DNA from: an uncultured bacterium | Lineage (GTDB): Bacteria; Planctomycetota; UBA8108 | Direction of reading: 5' to 3' | Length of the DNA: 15,754 bases | NCBI GenBank assembly: GCA_913050545.1 | Contig: CAJWZY010000019.1 | Coordinates: 1 to 15,754 of the forward strand | Part shown: piece after piece, positions 1 through 7,368 of the stretch | Layout: each line of letters begins with the position of its first letter | How positions within the stretch are numbered: the first letter of the stretch is position 1 | Position numbers and translations under genes: made by a program | Notes under the pieces: model-generated | Told to the model about the DNA's origin: nothing | Database searches by the model: none | Seen by the model: the letters and a program-made list of their open reading frames with translations, nothing else

Positions 1-1738
1 TGTTCACAATTTCGCACCGGGGCAACCCGATCGGCCTCTTGCTCTTGCCGTTGAGGACGCAGTTGTCCATCAGGATTTTCTTGTGAGGGTTCCAGTCCGA
101 GGCGTAGCAGCAGAGCAGGAAGCCCGGGCCATCGGTGTCATGGAAAAGGCAATTGCGCATGGTCATGTTGTCGCAGTTGCCCTCGAAGTCGAAGGGATAT
201 TCCTCGACCACCTTGCGGAACTCGCGCACGGCGCCCTGGTAGTCACGGGAGCGTACGAAGGCGAGTCCCTGCAGCAGCAACAGGTCACGGGAAACCTCGG
301 GGCGTTTCAGCACCAGGTCAGGGTTTCTCTCCTGCAAGAGGAGAAAGCCCCAGCGGTCATTCAGCTGGGTGATGAGGGCCCTTGCGGCAGCGTACTTGAC
401 GAGAAAACTCTTCTCCATCTCGTCGTTTTCGACGATCGCGCGCAGGGTGGAGATGGAGCTCTCTCCCGCGGCGCGGGCGTACTGGAAGATCCTCCGGCGC
501 CGGGCCGCGAAAGGCAGGCGCGGGTAATCGTTGAAATGGATTCCAACCCGTTCATAGACCTCCGGTGGGATGCGCCAGAGCAGCAGGCCCTCGAGAAAGT
601 TGTAGTTGGAGCTTTTTCCCTTTGCGTCACGAAGGGCCTTGAGGCCGCGCTTGCCGAGCCTGTAGAGCTCCAGCCTTGCCCGGTCCCTGGCCAGGCTCTC
701 GCTGTGGTCGAGATCTCTCAGCACCGCCAGGATGTGACCCTCGAGGTGGGGCAGGACGTCCGCGGCTCTGCCGCCTTTTCGGTCCACCTCCAGGGCCCAG
801 AGGATTCCCCGGTTGTAGCTGTTGGCAGCCGGGTTTTTTTCAAGCAGCTTCCCGCTGGCGGACAGCTCATCGAGAGCCTCGTCCAGCAGCCTGTCGTAGA
901 GACGCTGGCAGGTTGCTCTCCTGTCGTCCGCGCGCGGTTTTTCCTGCAGGGCCAGCAGCTCCCTGCGCGCGGCGATTTCCAGCAGGGCAGGGGGGCCGAG
1001 AACCTTCAGCCGCCTGACCAGGGCCTGCACCCGTGGTTCGCGGCCCTGGTTTCTCTCGCGGAGATCTCCAGCCCGCAGCCGGGTGACCTCGCTGTTTGAT
1101 TCGAGTCCCTGGGAGACGGCCTCGAGCTTCTCGAGCTGGTAGTATTCTTCAGCCATCCTGTCCAGTCCTGAAATTTCCTGCTGGAGCTTTTCCACCTTCT
1201 GTCCGAGTGCCGCCAGCAGCCCGCGGTCCGATTCTGCTACCGGGACCTTGTTCTCTCTGGCCACAGCCAGGGAAGCTCCCAGGCGTTTCCATTTCAGGAA
1301 GGTCTTCAGGTTGGCCTCGATATCCTGGTGGCGCCCCTTCCACAGGGAGAGCTGTTTGCGGAGCTCCACCAGGCGGGCGAGCGACTCGATCCGGACCGTC
1401 AGCTCTTCGAGCTCCTTGCGGTCGAGCTCCAGGGCGCGGTACTCGGTTTCGAGGTGGCGCAGAAAACCACCGAGGAGCTCGCGCAGGATCTTTTCAACAC
1501 GCAGTGATTGAACCCGTGCGGCATCATCTCTGCCGGGGTTCCCGGCCACGATCCTTGCCAGCGGCAGGAGCGCATCCTCCCCGAGATTCCGCACCTCGGC
1601 TTCGGCGAGCTTCGAGACGAAGGGGTCGGGGTCACCCAGCCCCTTGAGCCATTTGTCCAGCTCTGCCGCCGGGCCTGCGGCACAGGCCTGCCAGGGGGAA
1701 AGGAGAATGAAGAAGGCTGGAATGAGAGATCGGATCAT
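1..1738 (-). CDS. Secreted HEAT/coiled-coil/TPR-like protein with a beta-helix-like C-terminal segment (partial, runs off left edge)
   Basis: An uninterrupted minus-strand frame of 579 codons starts at the ATG at 1738 and is still open at the window edge. Residues 1-20 look like a Sec signal peptide (hydrophobic core FFILL, cleavage near ACA|AG). Residues about 28-75 resemble the HEAT-like repeat common in planctomycete proteins. Residues about 75-215 are rich in Glu, Lys and Leu with heptad-like spacing, so probably coiled coil. Further helical material follows, and residues about 490-517 look like one TPR (DYQGAVREFRKVVEEYPFDF). From about residue 518 the character changes: NMTMRNCLF and KILMDNCVL look like rungs of a right-handed parallel beta-helix. 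The start overlaps the stop of the upstream UDPGP gene by 4 bases (ATGA), implying translational coupling and fixing the start. The true C-terminus is outside the window. Function is unknown; a periplasmic or surface scaffold is a guess. The open frame, signal peptide and coupling are visible; the fold assignments are inferred from residue patterns. Confidence 0.82.
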   Translation of the reverse strand, partial: MIRSLIPAFFILLSPWQACAAGPAAELDKWLKGLGDPDPFVSKLAEAEVRNLGEDALLPLARIVAGNPGRDDAARVQSLRVEKILRELLGGFLRHLETEYRALELDRKELEELTVRIESLARLVELRKQLSLWKGRHQDIEANLKTFLKWKRLGASLAVARENKVPVAESDRGLLAALGQKVEKLQQEISGLDRMAEEYYQLEKLEAVSQGLESNSEVTRLRAGDLRERNQGREPRVQALVRRLKVLGPPALLEIAARRELLALQEKPRADDRRATCQRLYDRLLDEALDELSASGKLLEKNPAANSYNRGILWALEVDRKGGRAADVLPHLEGHILAVLRDLDHSESLARDRARLELYRLGKRGLKALRDAKGKSSNYNFLEGLLLWRIPPEVYERVGIHFNDYPRLPFAARRRRIFQYARAAGESSISTLRAIVENDEMEKSFLVKYAAARALITQLNDRWGFLLLQERNPDLVLKRPEVSRDLLLLQGLAFVRSRDYQGAVREFRKVVEEYPFDFEGNCDNMTMRNCLFHDTDGPGFLLCCYASDWNPHKKILMDNCVLNGKSKRPIGLPRCEIVN

Positions 1739-3150
1739 GTTTTAGCGCCTGTAAGGAGTATATCGTCAGTTATCTCCCCAGGCAGGTCAGATCGTGATTT
1801 CAATTCAGTCTCATTCAGGGCGTAGAGGGGGGAGATTTCGACCATAGGAGCTACCTCCCCGGCTTTTCCGGTGAATTCCACCCCGCAACGCTCCAGCCAG
1901 CCGGCGTAGAGCTGCGAGAGGTCGCGTTGAGCGGACAGCGATGAACTCTCTCCTCCCATTTGCTTGATCGGGGAAAACTCAGCCTCCCGGTCAGCATAGA
2001 CGACACAGCTTTTTTCCGCCGACCAGAGGGCATCGTAGATGCGGCAATTGAATTCGAAGCAATTCGGTTCGGTCGGCCGCACCAGCTCTCCCCGATGATC
2101 GATGAACTCAACGGTTTTCTCTGTCTTGTGGAAAGCGAGGTGGAGTTTTTCAGTATGGAGCCTGGAGATGAAGTCGAGGTTGAAAATATGGGCCGCCATG
2201 TTGCCGATGAGATGCCCTGGTTTTCCGTTTCGCTCTTCCTCCGGCAGGTCGGCGTATTTGACGACCCCGGTGGCTTCGCCGATCCGGCAGAACACCCCGA
2301 GGCTGTCTTCATCTTCGAGGCGGTCGATGCACTTGGATGAGACCTCGTAGCCGCCTTCGATGTGGTGCTCGAGGAAGGCTGGATCGGCAACAGGTACCAG
2401 TGGGTTGTCCACCTGGAAGAAGAAGATGTACTCGACCCCGTCCTCGCGGAACTTTTCCAGCCCGTCGGAATCGAGGTATTGATCGAGAACTCCACCGTGG
2501 CCGCTGGGTGAGAGCGCGAGTCGCCCCTCCCTGCTGCGCAGGAACCGGCCGCGACGATCGATAAGCGGCAGCAGGGTTTGTGGAACAAAATGGACGTCTG
2601 CCGGGTTCAGTCCGAAGTGATTCTGTTCCTTGAAAAATTCCGAGGTCATTTCAAGGTAATCGGGGTGGATTACGATATGGAAGCCCAGGGAGGTTTTATA
2701 CCGATGGTTGATGGCGCGGATTTTTTCTGCATGGAGCTGGAACAGGCTCTTTCCGCTGATCGGCCCAATGGGCAGCATGCCGGTGGGCTCGCTGCTGGCC
2801 CCGAGGCTGGCACCTCCTGCCAGCAGCAGGAGAGCCACCTTTCCTTCACTCAGCGCCTGCCGGGCATTTTTGAAGCAGTCACCGTCTCCATCGATGCTCG
2901 CCGGGGTTTCGGGAAGCTGCTCGATCTCTGGAGCAGCGAGCATACCGAGGTCAATTTCAGGGCTCTTGCCCTGGCGTGATTGATGGAGCAAGCGCTTAAC
3001 CAGCTGGTAGTTGACCGAGCGCAGATCCTCGATGAGCTTACGCTGTTCGTCCTGGGCCAGGTCATCCCAGTTCTCGAAGAGATGAGCCTGCCCGGCTTCC
3101 TGCGCTTTTGCAACGCAGACCTTGTCGGTCTCTGAATTGACCTTGATCAT
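1735..3150 (-). CDS. UDPGP-family nucleotidyltransferase homologue (UDP-N-acetylhexosamine/UDP-glucose pyrophosphorylase-like) with altered catalytic loop
   Basis: 471 residues, the usual size for UAP1/UGP-type UDPGP proteins, which make UDP-sugars from UTP and sugar-1-phosphate. Family hallmarks are clear: GKSLFQLHAEKI (133-144), FFKEQNHFGL (172-181), SGHGGV (216-221), the metal/sugar region VDNPLVPVADP (247-257), GN at 316-317, and a C-terminal EFSPIK (391-396). The signature loop expected to read LAGGxGTRLGxxxPKG reads LAGGASLGASSEPTG (110-124): two residues are missing before the LG, and the usual Arg and Lys are absent. The MTS motif reads IHP (161-163), and the family segment PNGIKxEKF reads PNCFEFNCR (362-370), losing both Lys. 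The enzyme may be inactive, regulatory or of changed specificity. The ATG at 3150 has only a weak ribosome site (TAGGG) and lies about 40 bases below a good promoter. The gene leads a two-gene leftward unit. Family membership is secure; sugar specificity cannot be set. Confidence 0.88.
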   Translation of the reverse strand: MIKVNSETDKVCVAKAQEAGQAHLFENWDDLAQDEQRKLIEDLRSVNYQLVKRLLHQSRQGKSPEIDLGMLAAPEIEQLPETPASIDGDGDCFKNARQALSEGKVALLLLAGGASLGASSEPTGMLPIGPISGKSLFQLHAEKIRAINHRYKTSLGFHIVIHPDYLEMTSEFFKEQNHFGLNPADVHFVPQTLLPLIDRRGRFLRSREGRLALSPSGHGGVLDQYLDSDGLEKFREDGVEYIFFFQVDNPLVPVADPAFLEHHIEGGYEVSSKCIDRLEDEDSLGVFCRIGEATGVVKYADLPEEERNGKPGHLIGNMAAHIFNLDFISRLHTEKLHLAFHKTEKTVEFIDHRGELVRPTEPNCFEFNCRIYDALWSAEKSCVVYADREAEFSPIKQMGGESSSLSAQRDLSQLYAGWLERCGVEFTGKAGEVAPMVEISPLYALNETELKSRSDLPGEITDDILLTGAKT

Positions 3151-3152
3151 AT

Positions 3153-3174
3153 TACCCTAGTACCCTTTATACCC
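3153..3174 (-). repeat. Three closely spaced GGGTA motifs in the UDPGP leader
   Basis: On the minus strand the pentamer GGGTA occurs at 3174-3170, 3165-3161 and 3157-3153, with periods of 9 and 8 bases. It lies between the predicted transcription start and the ATG at 3150, and the last copy overlaps the ribosome-site position. It could be an operator or RNA-binding site, or chance in a short stretch. Confidence 0.35.
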
Positions 3175-3195
3175 CGGCTTGCAGGGAAGTCTGGG

Positions 3196-3224
3196 ATTCT
3201 AGGTTCCTCCGCAGGCCCCGTCAA
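3196..3224 (-). promoter_or_regulatory. Sigma70-type promoter for the leftward UDPGP operon
   Basis: Read on the minus strand, TTGACG (3224-3219, 5 of 6 to consensus) is followed by exactly 17 bases and then TAGAAT (3201-3196, 5 of 6). Transcription would begin near 3189, giving a leader of about 40 bases before the ATG at 3150. This is the best sigma70-like promoter seen in the window. Confidence 0.68.
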
Positions 3225-3265
3225 ATGCTATCCAAGCAAACCGTTTTTCTTGTGAACACAGCCCG

Positions 3266-3292
3266 TTTTCCCGAAGTTATTGTGAGTAAAAT
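3266..3292 (+). promoter_or_regulatory. Weak candidate promoter for the nadC-uvrB operon
   Basis: TAAAAT at 3287-3292 matches the -10 consensus at 5 of 6 positions. The only -35-like sequence is TTTTCC at 3266-3271, with a short 15-base gap. It lies about 90 bases before the nadC ATG, in the spacer shared with the divergent UDPGP promoter. A promoter somewhere in 3225-3378 is expected from gene order; this precise placement is weak. Confidence 0.25.
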
Positions 3293-3378
3293 GGTTCGGT
3301 ATATCGGCAGGGGACTTCTGGATTTTTCTTTTAAGAGTCTCATGATGGGGCTACCGCAATAAATCGAAGGTTTCGCAG

Positions 3379-4350
3379 ATGACGATATCCCCAAACCCCC
3401 AAACTGAACCAGGAGATGCCTGGGGCCAGGCGCAGGAGCAGGAAGCCTCTGTTCTCATCGAACGTGCCCTGGCAGAGGATCTGCCGGCCGGAGACCTGAC
3501 CTCCGATTCTCTCTTTCCGCCCGGCCCCGATGCCGTCGCTGGTGGTGGAGCAGTGGTGGGGGCAGGAGTCGTTGCCCGTTGTGTCTTCCGGCAGGAGGGG
3601 GTCTTCTGCGGGGCGCCAGTTGCCGAGGCACTCTTTGAGAAGGTCGACCCGGCGGTCAAGGTGGAGGTGCTTGCCGGGGAAGGCAGCAGGGTGGAGGAGG
3701 GAGCCGCAGTGCTTGAATTGTCCGGATCCTGCGGATCGATTTTGCGGGGTGAACGGGCCCTGCTGAATTTTCTCCAGCGGCTCTGTGGCATATCCACCTG
3801 GACGGCGCGCTGGGTCAAGGAGCTCGATGGCATGAAGTCTGTTCTGCTGGACACGCGCAAGACAACCCCCGGCTGGCGCCGGCTCGAGAAGTACGCGGTC
3901 AGGATGGGGGGGGCTGTGAATCATCGTTTCGACCTCTCCGACGGAATCATGCTCAAGGACAATCACCGCTGGGTTCTTCGCAAGGCGGGTGGTTCAGCGC
4001 TGGGCGACTGGGTTGCGACCCTGAGAGAGAGCTCCCCCGGAACGTTTCTCCAGGTTGAGGTCGACTCCCGCGAGGAGTACCTTGAGGCACTCGACGTTGC
4101 CGGCATCGATTCTATCCTGCTCGATAATTTTCCACCTGGTGAGCTCTCCTGGGCAGTGGAGGAAAAACACAGCCGCCAGGATTGCGATGTATTACTCGAG
4201 GCATCGGGAGGGATCAGTCTTGAGAACGTGAGAGAGGTTGCCGCCACCGGGGTTGAAAGAATTTCTGTGGGGGCACTGACCCATTCCGCCACGGCGCTGG
4301 ATGTCAGTCTTGAAATGTCTGAGGTTTTCAGTTTGGAGCAAAAACTATGA
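3379..4350 (+). CDS. nadC: Nicotinate-nucleotide pyrophosphorylase (carboxylating), quinolinate phosphoribosyltransferase
   Basis: Converts quinolinate and PRPP to nicotinate mononucleotide, CO2 and pyrophosphate in de novo NAD synthesis in the cytoplasm. At 323 residues it is slightly longer than the usual 280-300 because of an extension of about 20 residues at the N-terminus. Visible motifs: RGERALLNFLQRLCGIST (123-140), the PRPP/quinolinate-binding DTRKTTPG (158-165), MGGAVNHR (176-183), KDNH (193-196), VEVDS (226-230), LLDN (247-250), EASGGI (274-279) and SVGALTHS (296-303). The ATG at 3379 has an AAGG eight bases upstream. It is the first gene of a rightward unit; its TGA overlaps the next start as ATGA. 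No nadA or nadB is in the window. The conserved glycine motif is coded across a run of eight G (3906-3913), but the frame is intact. Confidence 0.96.
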   Translation: MTISPNPQTEPGDAWGQAQEQEASVLIERALAEDLPAGDLTSDSLFPPGPDAVAGGGAVVGAGVVARCVFRQEGVFCGAPVAEALFEKVDPAVKVEVLAGEGSRVEEGAAVLELSGSCGSILRGERALLNFLQRLCGISTWTARWVKELDGMKSVLLDTRKTTPGWRRLEKYAVRMGGAVNHRFDLSDGIMLKDNHRWVLRKAGGSALGDWVATLRESSPGTFLQVEVDSREEYLEALDVAGIDSILLDNFPPGELSWAVEEKHSRQDCDVLLEASGGISLENVREVAATGVERISVGALTHSATALDVSLEMSEVFSLEQKL

Positions 4351-4826
4351 CGAAGCAGGGACTTCTCTTCCTGACGCTGGTGCTGCCCCTGGTTGTTTCC
4401 GGTTGCAGTGAACCGGCTCTTCAGCCGGCCCCCAGGGCCGGCCACCTGAAGTTGCAGGTCGGCCAGAGGCAGCTGAATACAGAGGTGGCCTACAGTGATG
4501 ACAGTCGCAAGCGTGGATTGATGTACAGGAAAGCGCTCGAAAAGGACTCCGGCATGCTCTTTGTCTTTCCCAGGAAGAAGATGCTGAGCTTCTGGATGAA
4601 AAACACCCTGATCCCCTTGTCGATCGCCTATATCGACGACAAGGGAACGGTGCTGCAGATCAAGGACATGGCACCAAGAGACGAAACCTCGGTTGCTTCA
4701 GATTTCTTTGTCCGTTATGCCCTGGAGGTTGATCGCGGGTGGTATGGGAAGGCCGGTCTGAAGGAGGGGGACTCCATCCCCGGTTTTGCGGCTAAGGTGG
4801 CACCATATTTGAAGATGACAAATTGA
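4347..4826 (+). CDS. DUF192 family lipoprotein
   Basis: 159 residues. The N-terminus is a lipoprotein signal with lipobox VVSGC, so Cys20 is the likely acylated residue and the mature protein is membrane-anchored outside the cytoplasm. The rest is the DUF192 fold: RGLMYR (56-61), GMLFVFP (69-75), FWMKNTLIPLSIAYID (82-97), then RYALEV (123-128) and GW (131-132). The biochemical function of DUF192 is not established, although members occur widely as small exported proteins. The ATG at 4347 overlaps the nadC stop (ATGA) and has GGAG eight bases upstream. Its TGA overlaps the TTG start of the next gene. Its place between nadC and uvrB gives no clear functional hint. Confidence 0.92.
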   Translation: MTKQGLLFLTLVLPLVVSGCSEPALQPAPRAGHLKLQVGQRQLNTEVAYSDDSRKRGLMYRKALEKDSGMLFVFPRKKMLSFWMKNTLIPLSIAYIDDKGTVLQIKDMAPRDETSVASDFFVRYALEVDRGWYGKAGLKEGDSIPGFAAKVAPYLKMTN

Positions 4827-5221
4827 CCCGGGCACAGAATGAAGAGCCTGGAAGCCGGGGGGAGCAGGGAAGGCAGAGGGTGTCACCTCATCTCCCTGGC
4901 GCCGAGGTGGCCCTTGTCATGCTGTCGGTGTTGATCCTGGTACTTCCCGCATTTGCTCCTGACGGTCCGCAGGCGAGGCTCCTGCCGGTTGCCCTGCAGG
5001 TGGAGCCCCTGCTGATCGACGTGGAAAGCGCTCCCTGGTATGAGTGGGCCCTTCTCGATGGAATTGGCGAGACCCGGGCCCGCAGGATTGTCGAGTATGT
5101 GCGGGGGAATCGTCCGCTCAACGCTATCGGGCAGCTCGGAGAGATTCATGGTCTGCCCGGGGGGTGGCTCGAGAAGGCGAAGCCGCATCTCCGTCTGCGC
5201 AGTGAGGAGGCCGGCAGATGA
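4823..5221 (+). CDS. Membrane-anchored helix-hairpin-helix (ComEA-like) protein
   Basis: 132 residues beginning at a TTG (4823) that overlaps the preceding stop as TTGA. No ATG start is available before the membrane segment, which supports the TTG. One hydrophobic segment (about 29-46) would anchor it. The C-terminal part (65-125) matches the double helix-hairpin-helix of ComEA: LIDVESAPWYEWALLDGIG (64-82), then RARRIVEYV (85-93) and LGEIHGLPGGWLEKAKPHL (105-123). The paired G-I-G / G-L-P-G turns are the non-specific DNA-backbone-binding hairpins. ComEA proteins bind incoming DNA outside the inner membrane during transformation, but similar short proteins have no proven role, and no other competence genes are in view. 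It is translationally coupled to uvrB: a strong GAGGAGG inside its last codons is placed for the uvrB ATG. A competence role is plausible but unproven. Confidence 0.85.
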   Translation: MTRAQNEEPGSRGEQGRQRVSPHLPGAEVALVMLSVLILVLPAFAPDGPQARLLPVALQVEPLLIDVESAPWYEWALLDGIGETRARRIVEYVRGNRPLNAIGQLGEIHGLPGGWLEKAKPHLRLRSEEAGR

Positions 5222-7287
5222 GGAGCCGGGAGGGAAGGCCATTTGAGATCGTCAGCTCCTTCGCCCCTTGTGGAGACCAGCCGGATGCGATTCGTGCTCT
5301 CTCGAAGGGAGTTGTCGAGGGCAGGAGCTGCCAGACGCTGCTCGGGGTGACCGGTTCGGGGAAGACCTTCACGGTGGCCAACGTGATCGAGGAGGTGAAC
5401 CGCCCGACTCTCCTGATCTCGCATAACAAGACATTGGCCGCGCAGCTGTATTCCGAGTTGAGGGATATCTTTCCGCACAATGCAGTGGAGTACTTTGTCA
5501 GCTATTACGACTACTACCAGCCGGAGGCCTACATTCCCCAGCGGGATCTCTATATCGAGAAAGATGCCTCCATCAACAATGACATCGACCGGTTGAGACT
5601 CTCCTCTACCAGTTCGCTCCTGTCCCGCAAAGATGTAATCATCGTATCCAGCGTTTCCTGTATCTACGGACTGGGCAGTCCGGAGGATTACAGTGAGCTG
5701 CTGGTGAGGGTCGATCGAGGGGCAACGGTTGACAGGGATGACCTGCTGCAGAGGCTGGTCCAGATCCAGTACCGAAGGAGTGACATGGAGCTGCTTCGCG
5801 GTACCTTCCGGGTACGTGGTGACGTCGTCGAGATCTTTCCTGCCTACGAGCAGACGGCCTACCGGGTCGAACTTTTCGGTGACGAGGTTGAAAGCCTGGT
5901 CGAGATTGACCCGCTGACCGGTGAGATCCTGGAAGACTACGAGCGGGTTACCGTATACCCCGCCAAGCACTTTGTGATCGGGGAAGAGAAGATCCAGGCG
6001 GCGGTTGTTGGCATCCGGGAGGAACTGGAGGAGAGGCTGGCGCAGCTGGAGTCACAGGACAAGCTCCTGGAGGCTCAGCGCCTTCGTTCCCGAACGCGTT
6101 ATGACTGTGAGCTGTTGATGGAGATCGGGTACTGCCCGGGAATCGAGAATTATTCGCGCCATTTTACAGGCCTGCCCCCGGGCCAGCGTCCGCACAACCT
6201 GATTGATTATTTCCCCGAAGGGTTTCTCACCATCATCGATGAATCGCATGTGACGATTCCCCAGGTCGGTGGCATGTACAATGGGGACCGCGCTCGCAAG
6301 GAGACACTGGTAAAACACGGCTTCAGGCTTCCCTCTGCGCTCGACAACCGACCGATGCGATTTGATGAATGGGAGGAGAAGACAGAGCAGGTCATCTTCA
6401 TCACGGCAACCCCGGCTGATTACGAGCTGGATCGCTGTCGAGGTGAGGTGGTGGAGTTGATCAATCGCCCGACCGGCCTGCTCGATCCCGTTGTCGAGGT
6501 AAAACCCGCCGTCGGCCAGGTTCCTGACCTTACCGAGGAGATCAGGGAAAACATCAAGGCCGGCAACAGGACCCTGGTGACGACACTTACCAAGCGCATG
6601 TCGGAGGATCTTCATGAGCACTACCAGGAGATTGGAATCAAGAGCCAGTATATTCACTCGGAGGTTCAGACCATCGAGCGGGTCGAGATACTCCAGGACC
6701 TGCGTCGGGGCATTTACGATGTGGTGGTAGGGGTCAACCTGCTGCGAGAAGGAATCGACCTGCCGGAGGTTTCCCTCGTGGGAATTCTCGATGCGGACAA
6801 GGAGGGGTTCCTTCGCTCTGAAACAGCCCTGGTGCAGACCATCGGTCGTGCGGCAAGGCACGAGGATGCACGCGTCATTCTTTATGCTGACAAGGTGACA
6901 GGGTCGATGCAGCGAGCGATGGACGAAACCTCAAGACGTCGGAAGCTGCAGGAAGAATTCAACAGGGAGAACGGTATCACGCCGCGGAGCATCAAGAAGG
7001 AGATCCTGCCGGGGATCGAAGAGGAGATCAGGACACATAAGATCGTACGGAATGTCGTTGGCGATGATGAGACAACTTTTGAGAAACGTGAAAACGTTCT
7101 CTTCCTGGAGAAGGAAATGCTCGACGCCGCTGAGAAACTCGATTTCGAGCGGGCCGCGGAACTCCGTGACTCTATCGAATCTTTGAAGAAGGGAATTGCG
7201 GCCGGGGGGAAAATGAGTACACCCGGGCAGAAGCAGGGCAGTGGCAACAGGATTGCCAGGGAGGATCCGCGTTCTCAAGGCCAGTAG
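5218..7287 (+). CDS. uvrB: UvrABC system protein B (excinuclease subunit)
   Basis: Damage-recognition helicase-like subunit of nucleotide excision repair; it receives DNA from UvrA and recruits UvrC. 689 residues, close to the usual 660-690. Walker A GVTGSGKT is at 43-50. The beta-hairpin that inserts between the strands lies in about 97-121 (YDYYQPEAYIPQRDLYIEKD). The Walker B DESH box is at 341-344, motif VI QTIGRAARH is in the second helicase half, and the UVR domain that binds UvrC is at about 625-662 (LEKEMLDAAEKLDFERAAEL). The ATG overlaps the stop of the helix-hairpin-helix gene (ATGA) and has a GAGGAGG seven bases upstream, so the start is firm. All key motifs look intact. uvrB as the last gene of a coupled nadC-lipoprotein-HhH unit is an unusual setting. 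Confidence 0.98.
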   Translation: MRSREGRPFEIVSSFAPCGDQPDAIRALSKGVVEGRSCQTLLGVTGSGKTFTVANVIEEVNRPTLLISHNKTLAAQLYSELRDIFPHNAVEYFVSYYDYYQPEAYIPQRDLYIEKDASINNDIDRLRLSSTSSLLSRKDVIIVSSVSCIYGLGSPEDYSELLVRVDRGATVDRDDLLQRLVQIQYRRSDMELLRGTFRVRGDVVEIFPAYEQTAYRVELFGDEVESLVEIDPLTGEILEDYERVTVYPAKHFVIGEEKIQAAVVGIREELEERLAQLESQDKLLEAQRLRSRTRYDCELLMEIGYCPGIENYSRHFTGLPPGQRPHNLIDYFPEGFLTIIDESHVTIPQVGGMYNGDRARKETLVKHGFRLPSALDNRPMRFDEWEEKTEQVIFITATPADYELDRCRGEVVELINRPTGLLDPVVEVKPAVGQVPDLTEEIRENIKAGNRTLVTTLTKRMSEDLHEHYQEIGIKSQYIHSEVQTIERVEILQDLRRGIYDVVVGVNLLREGIDLPEVSLVGILDADKEGFLRSETALVQTIGRAARHEDARVILYADKVTGSMQRAMDETSRRRKLQEEFNRENGITPRSIKKEILPGIEEEIRTHKIVRNVVGDDETTFEKRENVLFLEKEMLDAAEKLDFERAAELRDSIESLKKGIAAGGKMSTPGQKQGSGNRIAREDPRSQGQ

Positions 7288-7368
7288 GAGTTGCTCTCTG
7301 GGTCGTGTTACAATCGTGTTTCGAGGTTTTTCGACTCTAACCGCGTTCCGGGCTCAAGGATTATCGAC

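Noticed and set aside
83..1099. A 338-codon open frame on the plus strand opposite the left-edge gene
   Set aside because: It is antisense to a minus-strand frame that has a signal peptide, coherent repeats and an ATGA-coupled start. The plus-strand translation has no recognisable domain and no ribosome site; long antisense frames are common in GC-rich coding DNA.
7291..7314. TTGCTC and TACAAT as a promoter for the sensor kinase, and TTG 7291 as its start
   Set aside because: The two hexamers are only 12 bases apart, too close for sigma70. The purine stretch directly abuts the TTG at 7291, leaving no spacer, while TTG 7369 has AAGGA at 8 bases.
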